From assembly GCA_017442155.1 (NCBI GenBank), contig JAFSAU010000015.1, forward strand, positions 20,307-84,306: a stretch of DNA of 64,000 nt, read 5' to 3'. Shown in pieces: positions 18,463 to 26,940 of the stretch. The position numbers were made by a program, and so were the translations under genes. Within the stretch, counting starts at the first letter, position 1. The number at the start of each line of letters is the position of its first letter. The notes beneath the pieces were generated by a model. The model saw only the letters and a list, made by a program, of their open reading frames with translations, ran no database searches and was not told where the DNA came from. The DNA comes from Clostridia bacterium (lineage in GTDB: Bacteria > Bacillota > Clostridia > UMGS1883 > UMGS1540).

Positions 18463-18609
18463 TTTTTATTCTCCTAAAATAAATGTTGATTACGGGGCGA
18501 TAACAGAATTGACCCGTGGAAATACGATTTAAACACCCTAGGGTGACAGAAGGTATCTGAACCTCGTTTTTTACTTTCTCTTTTTTGCCACTACTTCGTT
18601 AAAATACTC

Positions 18610-18731
18610 GTAAATGCGTCAGCATTTACTGCGTTTTTGCCTTCAAAAACGCAGTAAAATTTATAATTCTTTTGATGCGGAGGTTTTGCAGGGCTGACGC
18701 CCTGCAAAACAGAAAAATCAAAAGGATTGAA
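18610..18731. repeat. Noncoding multi-hairpin element
   Basis: The 311-base gap 18463-18773 holds no gene. Within it are three strong hairpins. They are GTAAATGC with its complement and loop GTCA (18610-18629), TTTACTGCGTTTTTG with its complement (18625-18658), and GTTTTGCAGGGC with its complement and loop TGAC (18683-18710). An outer imperfect pair (ATTCTTTTGAT, 18665-18675; ATCAAAAGGAT, 18717-18727) flanks the last one. The first two overlap and are mutually exclusive. It looks like a dispersed intergenic repeat or a MITE-like remnant, but only one copy is in the window. Confidence 0.55.
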
Positions 18732-18773
18732 ATTTGGCAAGTTTATGGCATATTGTGTCCGAGTCTTACTGCA

Positions 18774-19430
18774 CTAAACAGTGAGAATGGCCCGGCAGGG
18801 AGCGCAGCTGGTTTTTTCTGCCTTCAGCGGCAGTGCCGTCAGCCGTCCGCCCATCGCGGGGCAACTTTCCAGGTTTATAACGGGAGCCAGCATCAGAATA
18901 TCTGCGGCATAGAAATCCCCGAAAAAGCTTTGCGGATTGGCGAGGTTATCCCACCGGGGGAAGTCACTGGATAAAATAGAAGGCCTCTTTGCAATCAGCT
19001 GCAGCATAGCTGCCCGGGTGAAGTAGGGGGAGGCAGACAGATAGTCAGCGTCAAACCACTTTCTGCCGTAATCGCAGCTCACAAGAACAGCTTCTCCGGG
19101 CTGGATACGGTGAAAAGCATCGCATTCTTTTAAAAGTGCCGGTGTGACAGCCATGTTTTCACCCAGAAAAGGGAGATGCAGTACCACGGCCGGCACATCG
19201 CAAATCCGGTCCAGAGAAACATCAATAAGCGGGTAGGAGGCATCCCCCAGCACGTGGGCCGGGGTTTCCAGATAGGTGCCCGTCTGGGAGTGAAGACCAT
19301 CAAAAATCTCACAGCCCACATAGCCGTCCACCCACGGCACAGGCGGCAGAGGACGAATGCCGAGGGCGGGGAAGGGCGGCTCATAATTCCACATTCCGGA
19401 ATACAGCGTTCCGGTTAAATCTATCTTCAT
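18774..19430 (-). CDS. Cyclase-family protein (kynurenine formamidase fold)
   Basis: 218-residue member of the cyclase/KynB-like metal hydrolase family. The metal motif appears as HSQTGTYLETPAHV near residue 47; relative to the usual GTH-D pattern, His is replaced by Tyr and Asp by Glu, as in some divergent members. A second conserved part is SCDYGRKWFDADYLSASPYFT. The substrate is unknown. It overlaps the upstream TIM-barrel gene by four bases and is last in a three-gene operon with an AAC(3)-like acetyltransferase. A small-molecule amide or lactone hydrolase is the reasonable guess. Confidence 0.75.
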   Translation of the reverse strand: MKIDLTGTLYSGMWNYEPPFPALGIRPLPPVPWVDGYVGCEIFDGLHSQTGTYLETPAHVLGDASYPLIDVSLDRICDVPAVVLHLPFLGENMAVTPALLKECDAFHRIQPGEAVLVSCDYGRKWFDADYLSASPYFTRAAMLQLIAKRPSILSSDFPRWDNLANPQSFFGDFYAADILMLAPVINLESCPAMGGRLTALPLKAEKTSCAPCRAILTV

Positions 19431-20104
19431 ATGTTTGTCAGCATTTCTGCCAGACGGCGGAGCGTATCATCCATATTGCCGCAGTAGTCCGAAACAGAGA
19501 TATAGCCGGTAAAGCTACGGGCCAGAAGAATGGAAAGACATTCCTTAACCTCGCTGTTACCTTCCTCCAGCGGTACGGGGATGTCGGTGCCCATGATTCC
19601 GTCTTTCATGCGGACAAATACCACATCACCGTGGACCTTGCTTTTGTAAAAAGCGGAACGGAAGGGCATGATACCCTGGCGCGAAAATTCCACAGAGCTG
19701 AGCACAAGGCCCGTATCGGGCGTACGGATTTCCTTGTAGGCGTCGAAGGTCAGGCCGTTTTCCTTAGTTGGCTCAAATAAAAGACGGATGCCCATACCGC
19801 GCGCCATGTCAATAACGGTAGCAAGGTTTTCGTTGCCCGGTGCACAAAGAAGTACATTCTCAATGCCAAGAAGATGGGCACGGCGGAAAAAGGCAATATA
19901 GTCCGCAGTGCACTCGGTGGGGATATCCACAGAGTAGAGCACGATGCGCTGTCTCCGGGCAATCAGACGGTTTCGGATATCCTCGGTTTCTGCGCCGCTC
20001 AGGCAATGCAAAGGCTTTCCGAAAACACCGTCGCAAAGCTCCAGATTGTCAATGCCGTAGGTTTCGTCTTCAAAATTTTTAAGAGCGATACTGTATTTAA
20101 ACAT
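19427..20104 (-). CDS. Sugar-phosphate isomerase/epimerase-like TIM-barrel protein
   Basis: 225 residues with the pattern of the xylose-isomerase-like TIM barrel: LYSVDIPTECTADYIAFFRRAHLLGIENVLLC, then MGIRLLFEPTKENGLT, VLSSVEFSRQG, VHGDVVFVRMKD and GYISVSDYCG. Expected metal ligands such as Glu (FEPT) and Asp are visible, but the protein is shorter than most members (about 260-290). Its reaction is unknown. It overlaps the genes on both sides (eight bases with the AAC(3)-like gene), indicating translational coupling. Confidence 0.7.
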   Translation of the reverse strand: MFKYSIALKNFEDETYGIDNLELCDGVFGKPLHCLSGAETEDIRNRLIARRQRIVLYSVDIPTECTADYIAFFRRAHLLGIENVLLCAPGNENLATVIDMARGMGIRLLFEPTKENGLTFDAYKEIRTPDTGLVLSSVEFSRQGIMPFRSAFYKSKVHGDVVFVRMKDGIMGTDIPVPLEEGNSEVKECLSILLARSFTGYISVSDYCGNMDDTLRRLAEMLTNI

Positions 20105-20876
20105 TCTTTACTGCACCTCCGTTATGATATTTGCAGTCCACGCACCGTTTGTTATCGCACAGGAAGTAGTTTACGTTATCCTGCAGAAGAGCAAGTCCGA
20201 TTTCAAACATTTTCGGCACGTCAATCACTTTCACAACCGCATTTCCCACGCGCCCCTCGGTCATGGCATCGGCGCGGCGGAGGTCCTTGGTGAAGGAGAG
20301 AAAATCCCGGTGTCCGGGCGGGTAACGTTTCACAGTCATGGTTTTGCCCTCGTAATCCTTCATATAGGTAGGTGCGGCGAAGGTGTGGTCCTCCAGATAC
20401 GGTGCATCCACAAAGTCCTCTAAGGTGTGGAGCGTGGTGTTTCTGTTCATGTCCACTCCCAGCAGTACGATTTTACCGCCCAGCTCACAGAGCTTTTCGT
20501 AGGGCGTGCCGTGGCCGCAGTTGGTTTCAGCCGTATCGTGTCCCGCCGTCAGATAAGAAGCCAGCCGGCCGATGGCCGCGATAGAGTGGGAGGGACGGAG
20601 GGAGCGGATGGCATTCGGGCGGGTCCGCACCGTTTCGTTAATGATACCCACAACGACTGGGCTTGTGGCCGCATCAAAGGGTTTGGAGCCGTCCATGGAG
20701 GATACGGCTAATGTGCCCCGGGGACCTAAAACTTCCAATAGTGCGTCCACAACCGCATCCGCGCCGCCTTCCACATGACCAATAGCGGCCAGGGAGCTGT
20801 GCAAAAGAATCAGGTCTCCTTCGCAGATGCCGCAGAGACGGAAGTCGCGCACCATTTGTTCTTTGGTAATTGACAT
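20097..20876 (-). CDS. AAC(3)-family N-acetyltransferase-like protein
   Basis: 259-residue member of the aminoglycoside 3-N-acetyltransferase fold family (YokD type). Recognisable blocks are LLHSSLAAIGHVEGGADAV, LRPSHSIAAIGRLA, GTPYEKL and GGKIVLLGVDMNRNTTLH. A C-terminal Cys cluster, CDNKRCVDCKYHNGG, is unusual and could bind metal. Whether it modifies aminoglycosides or a native amine is unknown; family members often have non-resistance roles. The frame is open to 20918, but GAAAGGA is best spaced for the ATG at 20876. It is first of a three-gene operon. Confidence 0.8.
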   Translation of the reverse strand: MSITKEQMVRDFRLCGICEGDLILLHSSLAAIGHVEGGADAVVDALLEVLGPRGTLAVSSMDGSKPFDAATSPVVVGIINETVRTRPNAIRSLRPSHSIAAIGRLASYLTAGHDTAETNCGHGTPYEKLCELGGKIVLLGVDMNRNTTLHTLEDFVDAPYLEDHTFAAPTYMKDYEGKTMTVKRYPPGHRDFLSFTKDLRRADAMTEGRVGNAVVKVIDVPKMFEIGLALLQDNVNYFLCDNKRCVDCKYHNGGAVKNV

Positions 20877-20906
20877 AGCATTCATCCTTTCAAAATTATA
20901 CAGCAG

Positions 20907-20935
20907 ATTATATAGCAAAAATAAAATTTTGTCAA
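20907..20935 (-). promoter_or_regulatory. Sigma-A promoter for the AAC(3)-TIM-cyclase operon
   Basis: Minus strand: TTGACA, 17 bases, TATAAT, about 30 bases before the ATG at 20876. Confidence 0.8.
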
Positions 20936-20957
20936 ATGCTTCCTGACAAAAATGAAT

Positions 20958-22238
20958 TTATTTCCCTAAAGTGGGGAGTTCGGACAAATATTTGCGGAGA
21001 ATCTCCTGCGTAAAACCATTATTTTCCATAATTTCTTTGTAAAAATAAGCACTGGGCTTCGGAGTGCGTTTGAAGCTTTCAAAATCCACATCCACAAGAC
21101 CAAAACGGGGAAGAAACGATGTCCACTCATAATTATCCATAAAGGACCAGTACAGATATCCCCGTACGTCCGCACCCATGCGCATGGCTTCGCGGATGGC
21201 ATTAAGGTACAGTGCCAGGTACACAATACGAAACCGGTCATCATCACAGCTACAACCGTTTTCTGTGATGTATATGGGCTTGTCGTACAGCCTTGTCAGC
21301 TGTCCTATCATGTTTTCCGGGTACATTTCCTCCAGATAAAAGTCCATGGGAATCATTTTCAGCTTTTTGTGTTCGTACCGTGTGCCAAATCCGTTTTCGC
21401 GGCGGGCATCTATCAGTGTACGGGTATACATATTGATAGCCCAGTAATCCAGGCTGTCCTTCACTTCCGGACAAAACTCGCCGTCGGTAAAAGGGAGAAC
21501 AATTTCACCGGTGCGGATGGCATGGAGAAAGAAGCCGTTGGCCGCCCAGTCGTGATAGTCCGCAAGTGTTTTATCAAAGGGGTCATGGTGACGTTTGGGC
21601 GTGTATTGCACCATGGCATGGGCGGTGCTTATGGGTTTGTCGGAATACTTTTTCACAATATGGTAGCCCCGGGCGTGAAACTTCAGGCAGTTGATTTTCC
21701 AGAGATACCGCTCCTGGCCGAATCCGAGATTAAATTCATTCAGGATGTTCCAGGAATCTACATAAGGAGCGGTCAGCGGAACAATATATTCAGCAAACCG
21801 TTCAAAATAGCGGAGGTTTTCAATGTTCTGAAAGCCGCCTTTTTCAATGAACCAGGCCGGTGTCGTGAAATGAATCAGCGTCAGAAATACGGTGATGCCG
21901 TTCTCCTTTAAGAGAGAAAGCTCCTTGATATAATGCTCCGTGGCTTCCCGGCTGAACTGCCCCTCTTCCGGCTCGATACGGCTCCATTCCAGACTCATAC
22001 GGTAAGCACGGTGCCCCAGTGCTGTAAGCAGGGCGGTATCCTCTTCTACCATCTCATAGTGATTGCAGGCCTTGCCGGACGGTGCACGGAATTCGTCGAA
22101 ATAAAATTCCGGCTTCTGTTCCTCCGCCCAGTTGGAACTATGTATATTATCCCCCTCAATCTGATGACCGGCAGTGGCAGAGCCCCAGAGAAAGCCCTTG
22201 GGAAAGAGGGTGTCAGGCAGAGAAAAAACGTCGTACAT
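20958..22238 (-). CDS. GH1 family glycosidase (beta-glucosidase-like)
   Basis: 426-residue retaining glycosidase of family GH1, which cleaves beta-glucosides or 6-phospho-beta-glucosides. The N-terminal signature FPKGFLWGSATAGHQIEG is intact. The acid/base Glu sits in NILNEFN near residue 168, and the nucleophile Glu in IYITENG near 330. It is slightly short for GH1 (usual 440-480). The serine/lysine phosphate-binding pattern of 6-phospho enzymes cannot be judged by eye. The gene has a consensus promoter and AAAGGAGGCG before the ATG. Confidence 0.92.
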   Translation of the reverse strand: MYDVFSLPDTLFPKGFLWGSATAGHQIEGDNIHSSNWAEEQKPEFYFDEFRAPSGKACNHYEMVEEDTALLTALGHRAYRMSLEWSRIEPEEGQFSREATEHYIKELSLLKENGITVFLTLIHFTTPAWFIEKGGFQNIENLRYFERFAEYIVPLTAPYVDSWNILNEFNLGFGQERYLWKINCLKFHARGYHIVKKYSDKPISTAHAMVQYTPKRHHDPFDKTLADYHDWAANGFFLHAIRTGEIVLPFTDGEFCPEVKDSLDYWAINMYTRTLIDARRENGFGTRYEHKKLKMIPMDFYLEEMYPENMIGQLTRLYDKPIYITENGCSCDDDRFRIVYLALYLNAIREAMRMGADVRGYLYWSFMDNYEWTSFLPRFGLVDVDFESFKRTPKPSAYFYKEIMENNGFTQEILRKYLSELPTLGK

Positions 22239-22261
22239 AAAATCGCCTCCTTTTTTTGGTT

Positions 22262-22290
22262 AGAATATCACATTTGCATATATTTGTCAA
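22262..22290 (-). promoter_or_regulatory. Sigma-A promoter for the GH1 gene
   Basis: Minus strand: TTGACA, 17 bases, TATTCT, 24 bases before the GH1 start. Confidence 0.7.
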
Positions 22291-22356
22291 GCACAAAGTA
22301 TGAAAATCCGGTTTTTTGGGATCCAAGAAAAAGGGTTCGAGAAAATGCCCATTCTC

Positions 22357-22395
22357 CTAAAAAAGTACATCAGACTGTCTTGAAAAAACATTCAT
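22357..22395 (-). pseudogene. Possible truncated gene start downstream of the FAD oxidoreductase
   Basis: Overlapping the oxidoreductase stop is a very strong RBS, GAGGAGG, six bases before an ATG. That ATG opens only 12 codons (MNVFSRQSDVLF) before TAG. A second ATG four bases further on opens 34 codons in another frame. The RBS quality suggests a once longer downstream gene cut off near 22350, where the AT-rich patch ends. This may be chance. Confidence 0.4.
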
Positions 22396-22406
22396 TTATA
22401 TCCTCC

Positions 22407-23666
22407 TCAAGCTTCTATGATTGCACCATTATTTTTCAGATTTTTTCTTAACTGTTCAATATCAAGACATTGCAAGTCAGAATCCGATGCTCGCGCTAGT
22501 GCTACCGCAGTGCCTGCCGCTTCCCCCATGCAAGTACAGATAGGCATAATTCTCACCGAAGCTTGTGCTTTGTGTGTTGCAGAAATACATCTGCCGGCAA
22601 CAAGCAGATTATCATATTCCTTCGGAAGAAGGCTTCTGTACGGAATCGTATAATACGCACCCGGCGGAAAATAATAATGACTCGTTCCCGCCCCGGAAGG
22701 GTTATGTATATCAATATCATAATTACCAAGCGCTATGGCATCTTCAAATTTTGTACAATTTTTAAGCTCTTCCGCTGTAAGAACGTGTTTGCCGATCAGT
22801 CTTCGGCTCTCCCGCACACCTATATCGGATGCAATGGAGATGATTGTGCTGTTTTTGAAGGCATCCGATGCTTTTTTAAGAAATTCCACCAGTTCAAAAA
22901 TCTGTTTTCTTGCTATTTTTTCCGCTTCACTTACATCAAAAGGATTGCACGGATTCAGCTTTATGACCCTTGTTGTATTCAAATGTAAAATGCCTTCACC
23001 GATGCCAAAAAAATAGAGGATATTTTCTCTCGGATTTGTAATCTCACCGGTCTTTTGCTTCTCTTTATATAATTTCTGAATATATTCCATGTCTTTGATA
23101 AAAAGTTCTATGTCCACACCGCTCATTCTGAAACATGTTGTCATAGGCTGACAATAGCCGTCTCTTTCACGACCGAGTGCAAACGCGCACCCCGCCAAAT
23201 AGAACAAATTTCCGTCTCCCGTTGCATCAATGAAAAAATCAGACTTAAAATCAAGTTTTTCACATCCGGCAAAAACTTTAACCGTTTCGAGTTTCCTGCC
23301 TGATTTTTCAACATCGTAAATCTTGGCATGGAACAAAACATCTGCCCCTGCATTTTCAAGCATGGAGTCAAGCAGCAGTTTGAATTGTTCGGGCGAGAAG
23401 AAGCGGTCGTCACAGTTTGAAAACATTTCTTTTTGCACTGCAAGCATTTCTCTGAAAATACCGCCCGAAAGATATACTTTCTCGTTCTTTTCTTTGCTTG
23501 TTGTCCAATACGGCATAAAAGGATATACAAGTGAATTCGACATTGCACCGCCGAGTGAACCGTTTTTTTCAATCAGAAGTACATCCAGCCCATACCGTGC
23601 TGCCGCAATCCCTGCGGCAACGCCCGTAAGACCGCCACCGGCTATAATCAGATCATATCTTTTCAT
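22407..23666 (-). CDS. FAD-dependent oxidoreductase (FAD_oxidored type)
   Basis: 419 residues. The dinucleotide motif is IIAGGGLTGVAAGIAAA (7-23), followed by LLIEKNGSLGGAMSN, the FIDATGDGNLFYLAGCAF block, ESRRLIGKHVLTAEEL and the C-terminal NLLVAGRCISATHKAQASVRIMPICTCMGEAAGTA. This layout fits the FAD_oxidored group, whose members often lie in sugar or aromatic catabolic clusters with unknown substrates. Base use is visibly AT-richer than in neighbours. It is divergent from a PocR-AraC regulator, which probably controls it. Confidence 0.85.
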   Translation of the reverse strand: MKRYDLIIAGGGLTGVAAGIAAARYGLDVLLIEKNGSLGGAMSNSLVYPFMPYWTTSKEKNEKVYLSGGIFREMLAVQKEMFSNCDDRFFSPEQFKLLLDSMLENAGADVLFHAKIYDVEKSGRKLETVKVFAGCEKLDFKSDFFIDATGDGNLFYLAGCAFALGRERDGYCQPMTTCFRMSGVDIELFIKDMEYIQKLYKEKQKTGEITNPRENILYFFGIGEGILHLNTTRVIKLNPCNPFDVSEAEKIARKQIFELVEFLKKASDAFKNSTIISIASDIGVRESRRLIGKHVLTAEELKNCTKFEDAIALGNYDIDIHNPSGAGTSHYYFPPGAYYTIPYRSLLPKEYDNLLVAGRCISATHKAQASVRIMPICTCMGEAAGTAVALARASDSDLQCLDIEQLRKNLKNNGAIIEA

Positions 23667-23736
23667 AATAATAAATCACCTCAAGTACATTCTATCACAG
23701 AAAAAAATAAAATTCTTGCTATTTTAATACAAACAC

Positions 23737-23765
23737 CTTGAACAAATAATACTTTTATGATATAA
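23737..23765 (+). promoter_or_regulatory. Sigma-A promoter for the PocR-AraC regulator
   Basis: TTGAAC, 17 bases, TATAAT in the 129-base divergent gap, 30 bases before the regulator start. The same gap must contain the oxidoreductase promoter and presumably the operator. Confidence 0.7.
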
Positions 23766-23795
23766 TTTTATCAAAATTGTTAGTAGGAGTTTTAT

Positions 23796-24620
23796 ATGGA
23801 ATACATAAGCCTTCATAATTTTATTAATTGCTTGCAGTACGGAACCCGGCTTCATATCGGTGTCCTGTTTTTCGGAGACTACGGAAATGAAAAATGCATT
23901 TTACCGCACGCACAGCAAATCCACGCCGGAAAAATCTGCACAGAACTTAAAATGCATAAGCACGGATACAAAAGGTGCTATGCCTGTCGATGTGCCGCAA
24001 TTCAAAAAGCGATGCAAACCAAAAAGGCTTTTGACGGACTTTGCATCAATGGAATTTACGAATATACAAGGCCCGTTGTGATAGATAATAACATAGCCTG
24101 TATCATCTACATAGGAAATATTCTGGAAGAAACAAAAGGTCTTGAAAAGCTTAGAAAAAAAATAAGCGGAAAGGAAGAGCTTCTGAACACACTCGAAAAA
24201 AATTTTTCATTTGAAATGTGCGAAACCTTCGGGGCATTAATCGAAAACCATATCCGCATATTACTAAAAGATGCTCCGCCGTCATCTGCACTCGTTTTCA
24301 AACCTCTTATCGAAAACATTAAAAGCTATATTGAAGCAAACCACGAATATGATATAAAGCTTTCTGATTTAGCAAATACCTTCGGGTATAACAAACAATA
24401 TATCGGACGTCTGTTTAAAAAGGAAACGCACATGAACTTTTCAGAATATGTAAACATGCAAAGAATCAGACATGCAAAAATACTCCTGAAAGAAACTGCT
24501 GATTCAGTCATTATCATATCCATGAGCGTAGGATTTAATAACGTTACGTATTTTAATAAAATGTTCAGAAAATATACCGGCATTACGCCGCTGGAATACA
24601 GAAATAAATCCACAAATTAA
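23796..24620 (+). CDS. AraC-family regulator with PocR-like sensor domain
   Basis: 274-residue two-part regulator. Residues about 5-120 contain CTELKMHKHGYKRCYACRCAAI and a cysteine-rich pattern (C34, C48, C61, C64, C66) like the PocR ligand-sensing domain. Residues about 170-272 are an AraC-type double helix-turn-helix (IKLSDLANTFGYNKQYIGRLFK; VIIISMSVGFNNVTYFNKMFRKYTGITPLEYR). It is divergent from the FAD oxidoreductase and likely activates it on binding a small molecule. The AT-rich composition matches the oxidoreductase, so the two were probably acquired together. Confidence 0.88.
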   Translation: MEYISLHNFINCLQYGTRLHIGVLFFGDYGNEKCILPHAQQIHAGKICTELKMHKHGYKRCYACRCAAIQKAMQTKKAFDGLCINGIYEYTRPVVIDNNIACIIYIGNILEETKGLEKLRKKISGKEELLNTLEKNFSFEMCETFGALIENHIRILLKDAPPSSALVFKPLIENIKSYIEANHEYDIKLSDLANTFGYNKQYIGRLFKKETHMNFSEYVNMQRIRHAKILLKETADSVIIISMSVGFNNVTYFNKMFRKYTGITPLEYRNKSTN

Positions 24621-24683
24621 ATCGCGGACAAAAAAGGAGCACATTTTGGGTGGCTTGCATTCCCCTTTACCCCAAACGGCCCA

Positions 24684-24709
24684 AAATGATGACTTCTAAT
24701 CATTTTTTC
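24684..24709 (+). terminator. Terminator after the PocR-AraC regulator
   Basis: AATGAT pairs with ATCATT across eight bases, followed by TTTTC. It is preceded by a longer stem, CATTTTGGG with CCCAAAATG (24642-24686). Together they lie within the 228-base gap before cysE. Confidence 0.5.
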
Positions 24710-24794
24710 TTTAGTATGTAAATCCGGTTTTTCGGGACAGTACAGATTGCAGAAAAGAAGAGGGACAGCACGGCTGAAAAAACGGTGGCAAAGC

Positions 24795-24824
24795 TTGACA
24801 ATACAGCATAGGCTGTGATATACT
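24795..24824 (+). promoter_or_regulatory. Sigma-A promoter for cysE
   Basis: TTGACA, 18 bases, TATACT, 24 bases before the cysE start. No T-box or other leader fits in the remaining space. Confidence 0.75.
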
Positions 24825-24848
24825 CTTACCGTTGGAAGGAGGTAAATT

Positions 24849-25511
24849 ATGTTTGGAAAACTTCGGTATGATATAAAGACAATCATGGAGCGGGACCCGG
24901 CGGCAAAAAGCGCGGCACAGGTGTTTTTTCTGTATCCTGGACTCTGGGCGGTGATTTACCATCGGATTGCTCACTGGCTTCACAGACACGGACGGACTTT
25001 CCTGGCCCGCATGGTTTCCAATATTGCCAGAAGTGCTACCGGAATTGAAATTCATCCCGGTGCAACGATAGGACGCGGGCTTCTTATAGACCATGGCATG
25101 GGTGTGGTCATTGGGGAGACAGCGGAAATCGGTGACAATGTGACAATTTATCAGGGCGTGACCCTGGGCGGTACCGGCAAAGATGTGGGGAAGCGTCATC
25201 CGACCATCGGAAATAATGTACTGATTGGTGCCGGTGCCAAGGTGCTCGGCCCTTTTACCGTAGGGGAGAATTCCAAAATTGCCGCCAATTCTGTTGTTCT
25301 CAGCGAAGTACCGCCGAATTGCACCTGCGTTGGTGCTCCGGCCAGAATTGTGAAACGGGACAACGAGCGGGTGAATAACTTTGACCAGATTCATTTGCCT
25401 GACCCGGTTTCGCAGGAGCTTTGCCGCTTGCTGATTCGCATCGAAAAACTGGAAAAAGCGGCTGAGAGGAAATGTGTCGAAAAAGAAGAAAAAATGCTTG
25501 ACAAACCGTGA
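24849..25511 (+). CDS. cysE: Serine O-acetyltransferase
   Basis: Acetylates L-serine with acetyl-CoA, the first step of cysteine synthesis. The 220-residue protein is the short (EpsC-like) bacterial form. It starts with a helical domain ([32 protein letters not shown]), followed by left-handed beta-helix hexapeptide repeats with [25 protein letters not shown] (catalytic Asp-His pair) and VTLGGTG. AGGAGG precedes the ATG. cysK is not in the window. Confidence 0.95.
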   Translation: MFGKLRYDIKTIMERDPAAKSAAQVFFLYPGLWAVIYHRIAHWLHRHGRTFLARMVSNIARSATGIEIHPGATIGRGLLIDHGMGVVIGETAEIGDNVTIYQGVTLGGTGKDVGKRHPTIGNNVLIGAGAKVLGPFTVGENSKIAANSVVLSEVPPNCTCVGAPARIVKRDNERVNNFDQIHLPDPVSQELCRLLIRIEKLEKAAERKCVEKEEKMLDKP

Positions 25512-25526
25512 AAAAGTATTTATAAT
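25498..25526 (+). promoter_or_regulatory. Sigma-A promoter for the antiporter
   Basis: TTGACA, 17 bases, TATAAT: a full consensus overlapping the last codons of cysE. Confidence 0.8.
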
Positions 25527-25578
25527 AGAAAAGTCGGTTTGAAGCTGACAAAGTAAACTATATAAAGGAAGCGAAAAA

Positions 25579-26880
25579 ATGAGCATTCTATTATCGGTAT
25601 CCATCGCCCTTCTTGCGGGGCTTTTAATGACAAGGGCATTCAAACCCCTGAAATTGCCGGCGGTGACGGCGTACCTCATTGCGGGTGTGCTGATTGGTCC
25701 GTACTGTCTCGGTGCACTTGGAATTGACGGACTGGGCTTTAAAACCTCGGAGGCAGTGGGCGCACTGTCGCTGATTTCGGAGGTAGCTCTCGGCTTTATT
25801 GCTTTTTCCATCGGTAACGAATTTCGTTTGTCGGATTTGAGAAAAACCGGAAAGCAGGCAACGGTTATCGGGATTGTGCAGGCACTGGTGGCAACCCTTC
25901 TTGTAGACCTGGCCCTCCTTGTGGTACATTTTCTTATGCCTGATAAACTTACAGTGTCGCAGGTGCTTACGCTGGGTGCAATTGCTACCGCAACGGCACC
26001 GGCAGCAACACTGATGGTTGTGCGGCAGTATAAGGCCAAAGGACCGCTGACGGATTTGCTGCTTCCTATTGTAGCACTGGACGATGCGGTAGGTCTTATT
26101 GTATTTGCCGTATCCTTCGGTATTGCCCGTTCACTTCTGGAAGGTGCAGTGGATATGGTTTCTATCCTTGTAAACCCGCTGGTGGAAATTGTCTGTTCTT
26201 TGGGGCTTGGTGCTGTGATGGGTTGGCTTTTGACCCAGCTTGAAAAAATGTTTAATTCCAATACAAACCGCCTGAATATGACGATTGCCTTTGTGTTTGT
26301 TACTGTGGCACTCTCCATGATGGACTTTCACGTAGGTCCGGTACATATCAGCTTTTCTTCCCTTCTGGTCTGCATGATGCTGGGTACGATATTCTGTAAT
26401 ATCTGTCCCCTTTCCGAGGACCTGATGGGGGCGACAGATAAGTGGACGTCGCCGCTGTTCGCGCTCTTTTTCGTCATCAGTGGTGCAGAGCTGGAGCTGA
26501 ATGTGTTTTTGGACTGGGCTATTGTAGGGGTTGGACTTGTCTACATCATTTTCCGTTCTCTCGGCAAATATACCGGGTCCCTCGCCAGTGCAAAAATGAC
26601 GAAGTGCAGTCCTGAAATTTGTAAATACCTGGGTATTACGCTCCTGCCGCAGGCGGGGGTCGCGCTGGGGATGTGCGCCATTGCGGCGGAACAGCTTCCC
26701 GGCCAGGGAAATCTTATTCGGAATATCACACTGTTTGCTGTGCTGATTTATGAACTGTTCGGTCCTGTGTTTACCCGCTGGGCACTGACGAAGGCGGGCG
26801 ATATCAAGCCTATGAGCGAAGAGGTCAGAATGCGCCGGCAGACGAAGCTTGCGGCAGCGCAGAAAACTTCCGAGAAATAA
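25579..26880 (+). CDS. CPA2-type cation/proton antiporter
   Basis: 433-residue membrane protein of the Na/H exchanger superfamily with about 12 hydrophobic segments. The N-terminal part LPAVTAYLIAGVLIGPYCLGALG and the core LPIVALDDAVGLIVFAVSFG, which carries the paired Asp (DD) expected for ion exchange, fit the CPA2 group. No TrkA-N/RCK nucleotide-binding domain follows, and the tail is a short basic segment. The ion is unknown. A hairpin terminator separates it from the CLC gene. Confidence 0.9.
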   Translation: MSILLSVSIALLAGLLMTRAFKPLKLPAVTAYLIAGVLIGPYCLGALGIDGLGFKTSEAVGALSLISEVALGFIAFSIGNEFRLSDLRKTGKQATVIGIVQALVATLLVDLALLVVHFLMPDKLTVSQVLTLGAIATATAPAATLMVVRQYKAKGPLTDLLLPIVALDDAVGLIVFAVSFGIARSLLEGAVDMVSILVNPLVEIVCSLGLGAVMGWLLTQLEKMFNSNTNRLNMTIAFVFVTVALSMMDFHVGPVHISFSSLLVCMMLGTIFCNICPLSEDLMGATDKWTSPLFALFFVISGAELELNVFLDWAIVGVGLVYIIFRSLGKYTGSLASAKMTKCSPEICKYLGITLLPQAGVALGMCAIAAEQLPGQGNLIRNITLFAVLIYELFGPVFTRWALTKAGDIKPMSEEVRMRRQTKLAAAQKTSEK

Positions 26881-26886
26881 AAAAAC

Positions 26887-26920
26887 AAAAATCCGAATGC
26901 CGGCGGCGTTCGGATTTTTA
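26887..26920 (+). terminator. Terminator after the antiporter
   Basis: AAAAATCCGAA pairs with TTCGGATTTTT (11 bp) around a GC-rich loop; the right arm supplies the T-run. It lies between the antiporter stop and the CLC RBS. Confidence 0.75.
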
Positions 26921-26940
26921 CTGGAAAAAGGAGAATGAAC

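Noticed and set aside
24711..26318. 535-residue open frame on the minus strand
   Set aside because: It is antisense to cysE and the antiporter, both with clear motifs, RBS and promoters. Its translation is low complexity (Ser/Thr/Pro/Arg rich) with no recognised domain.
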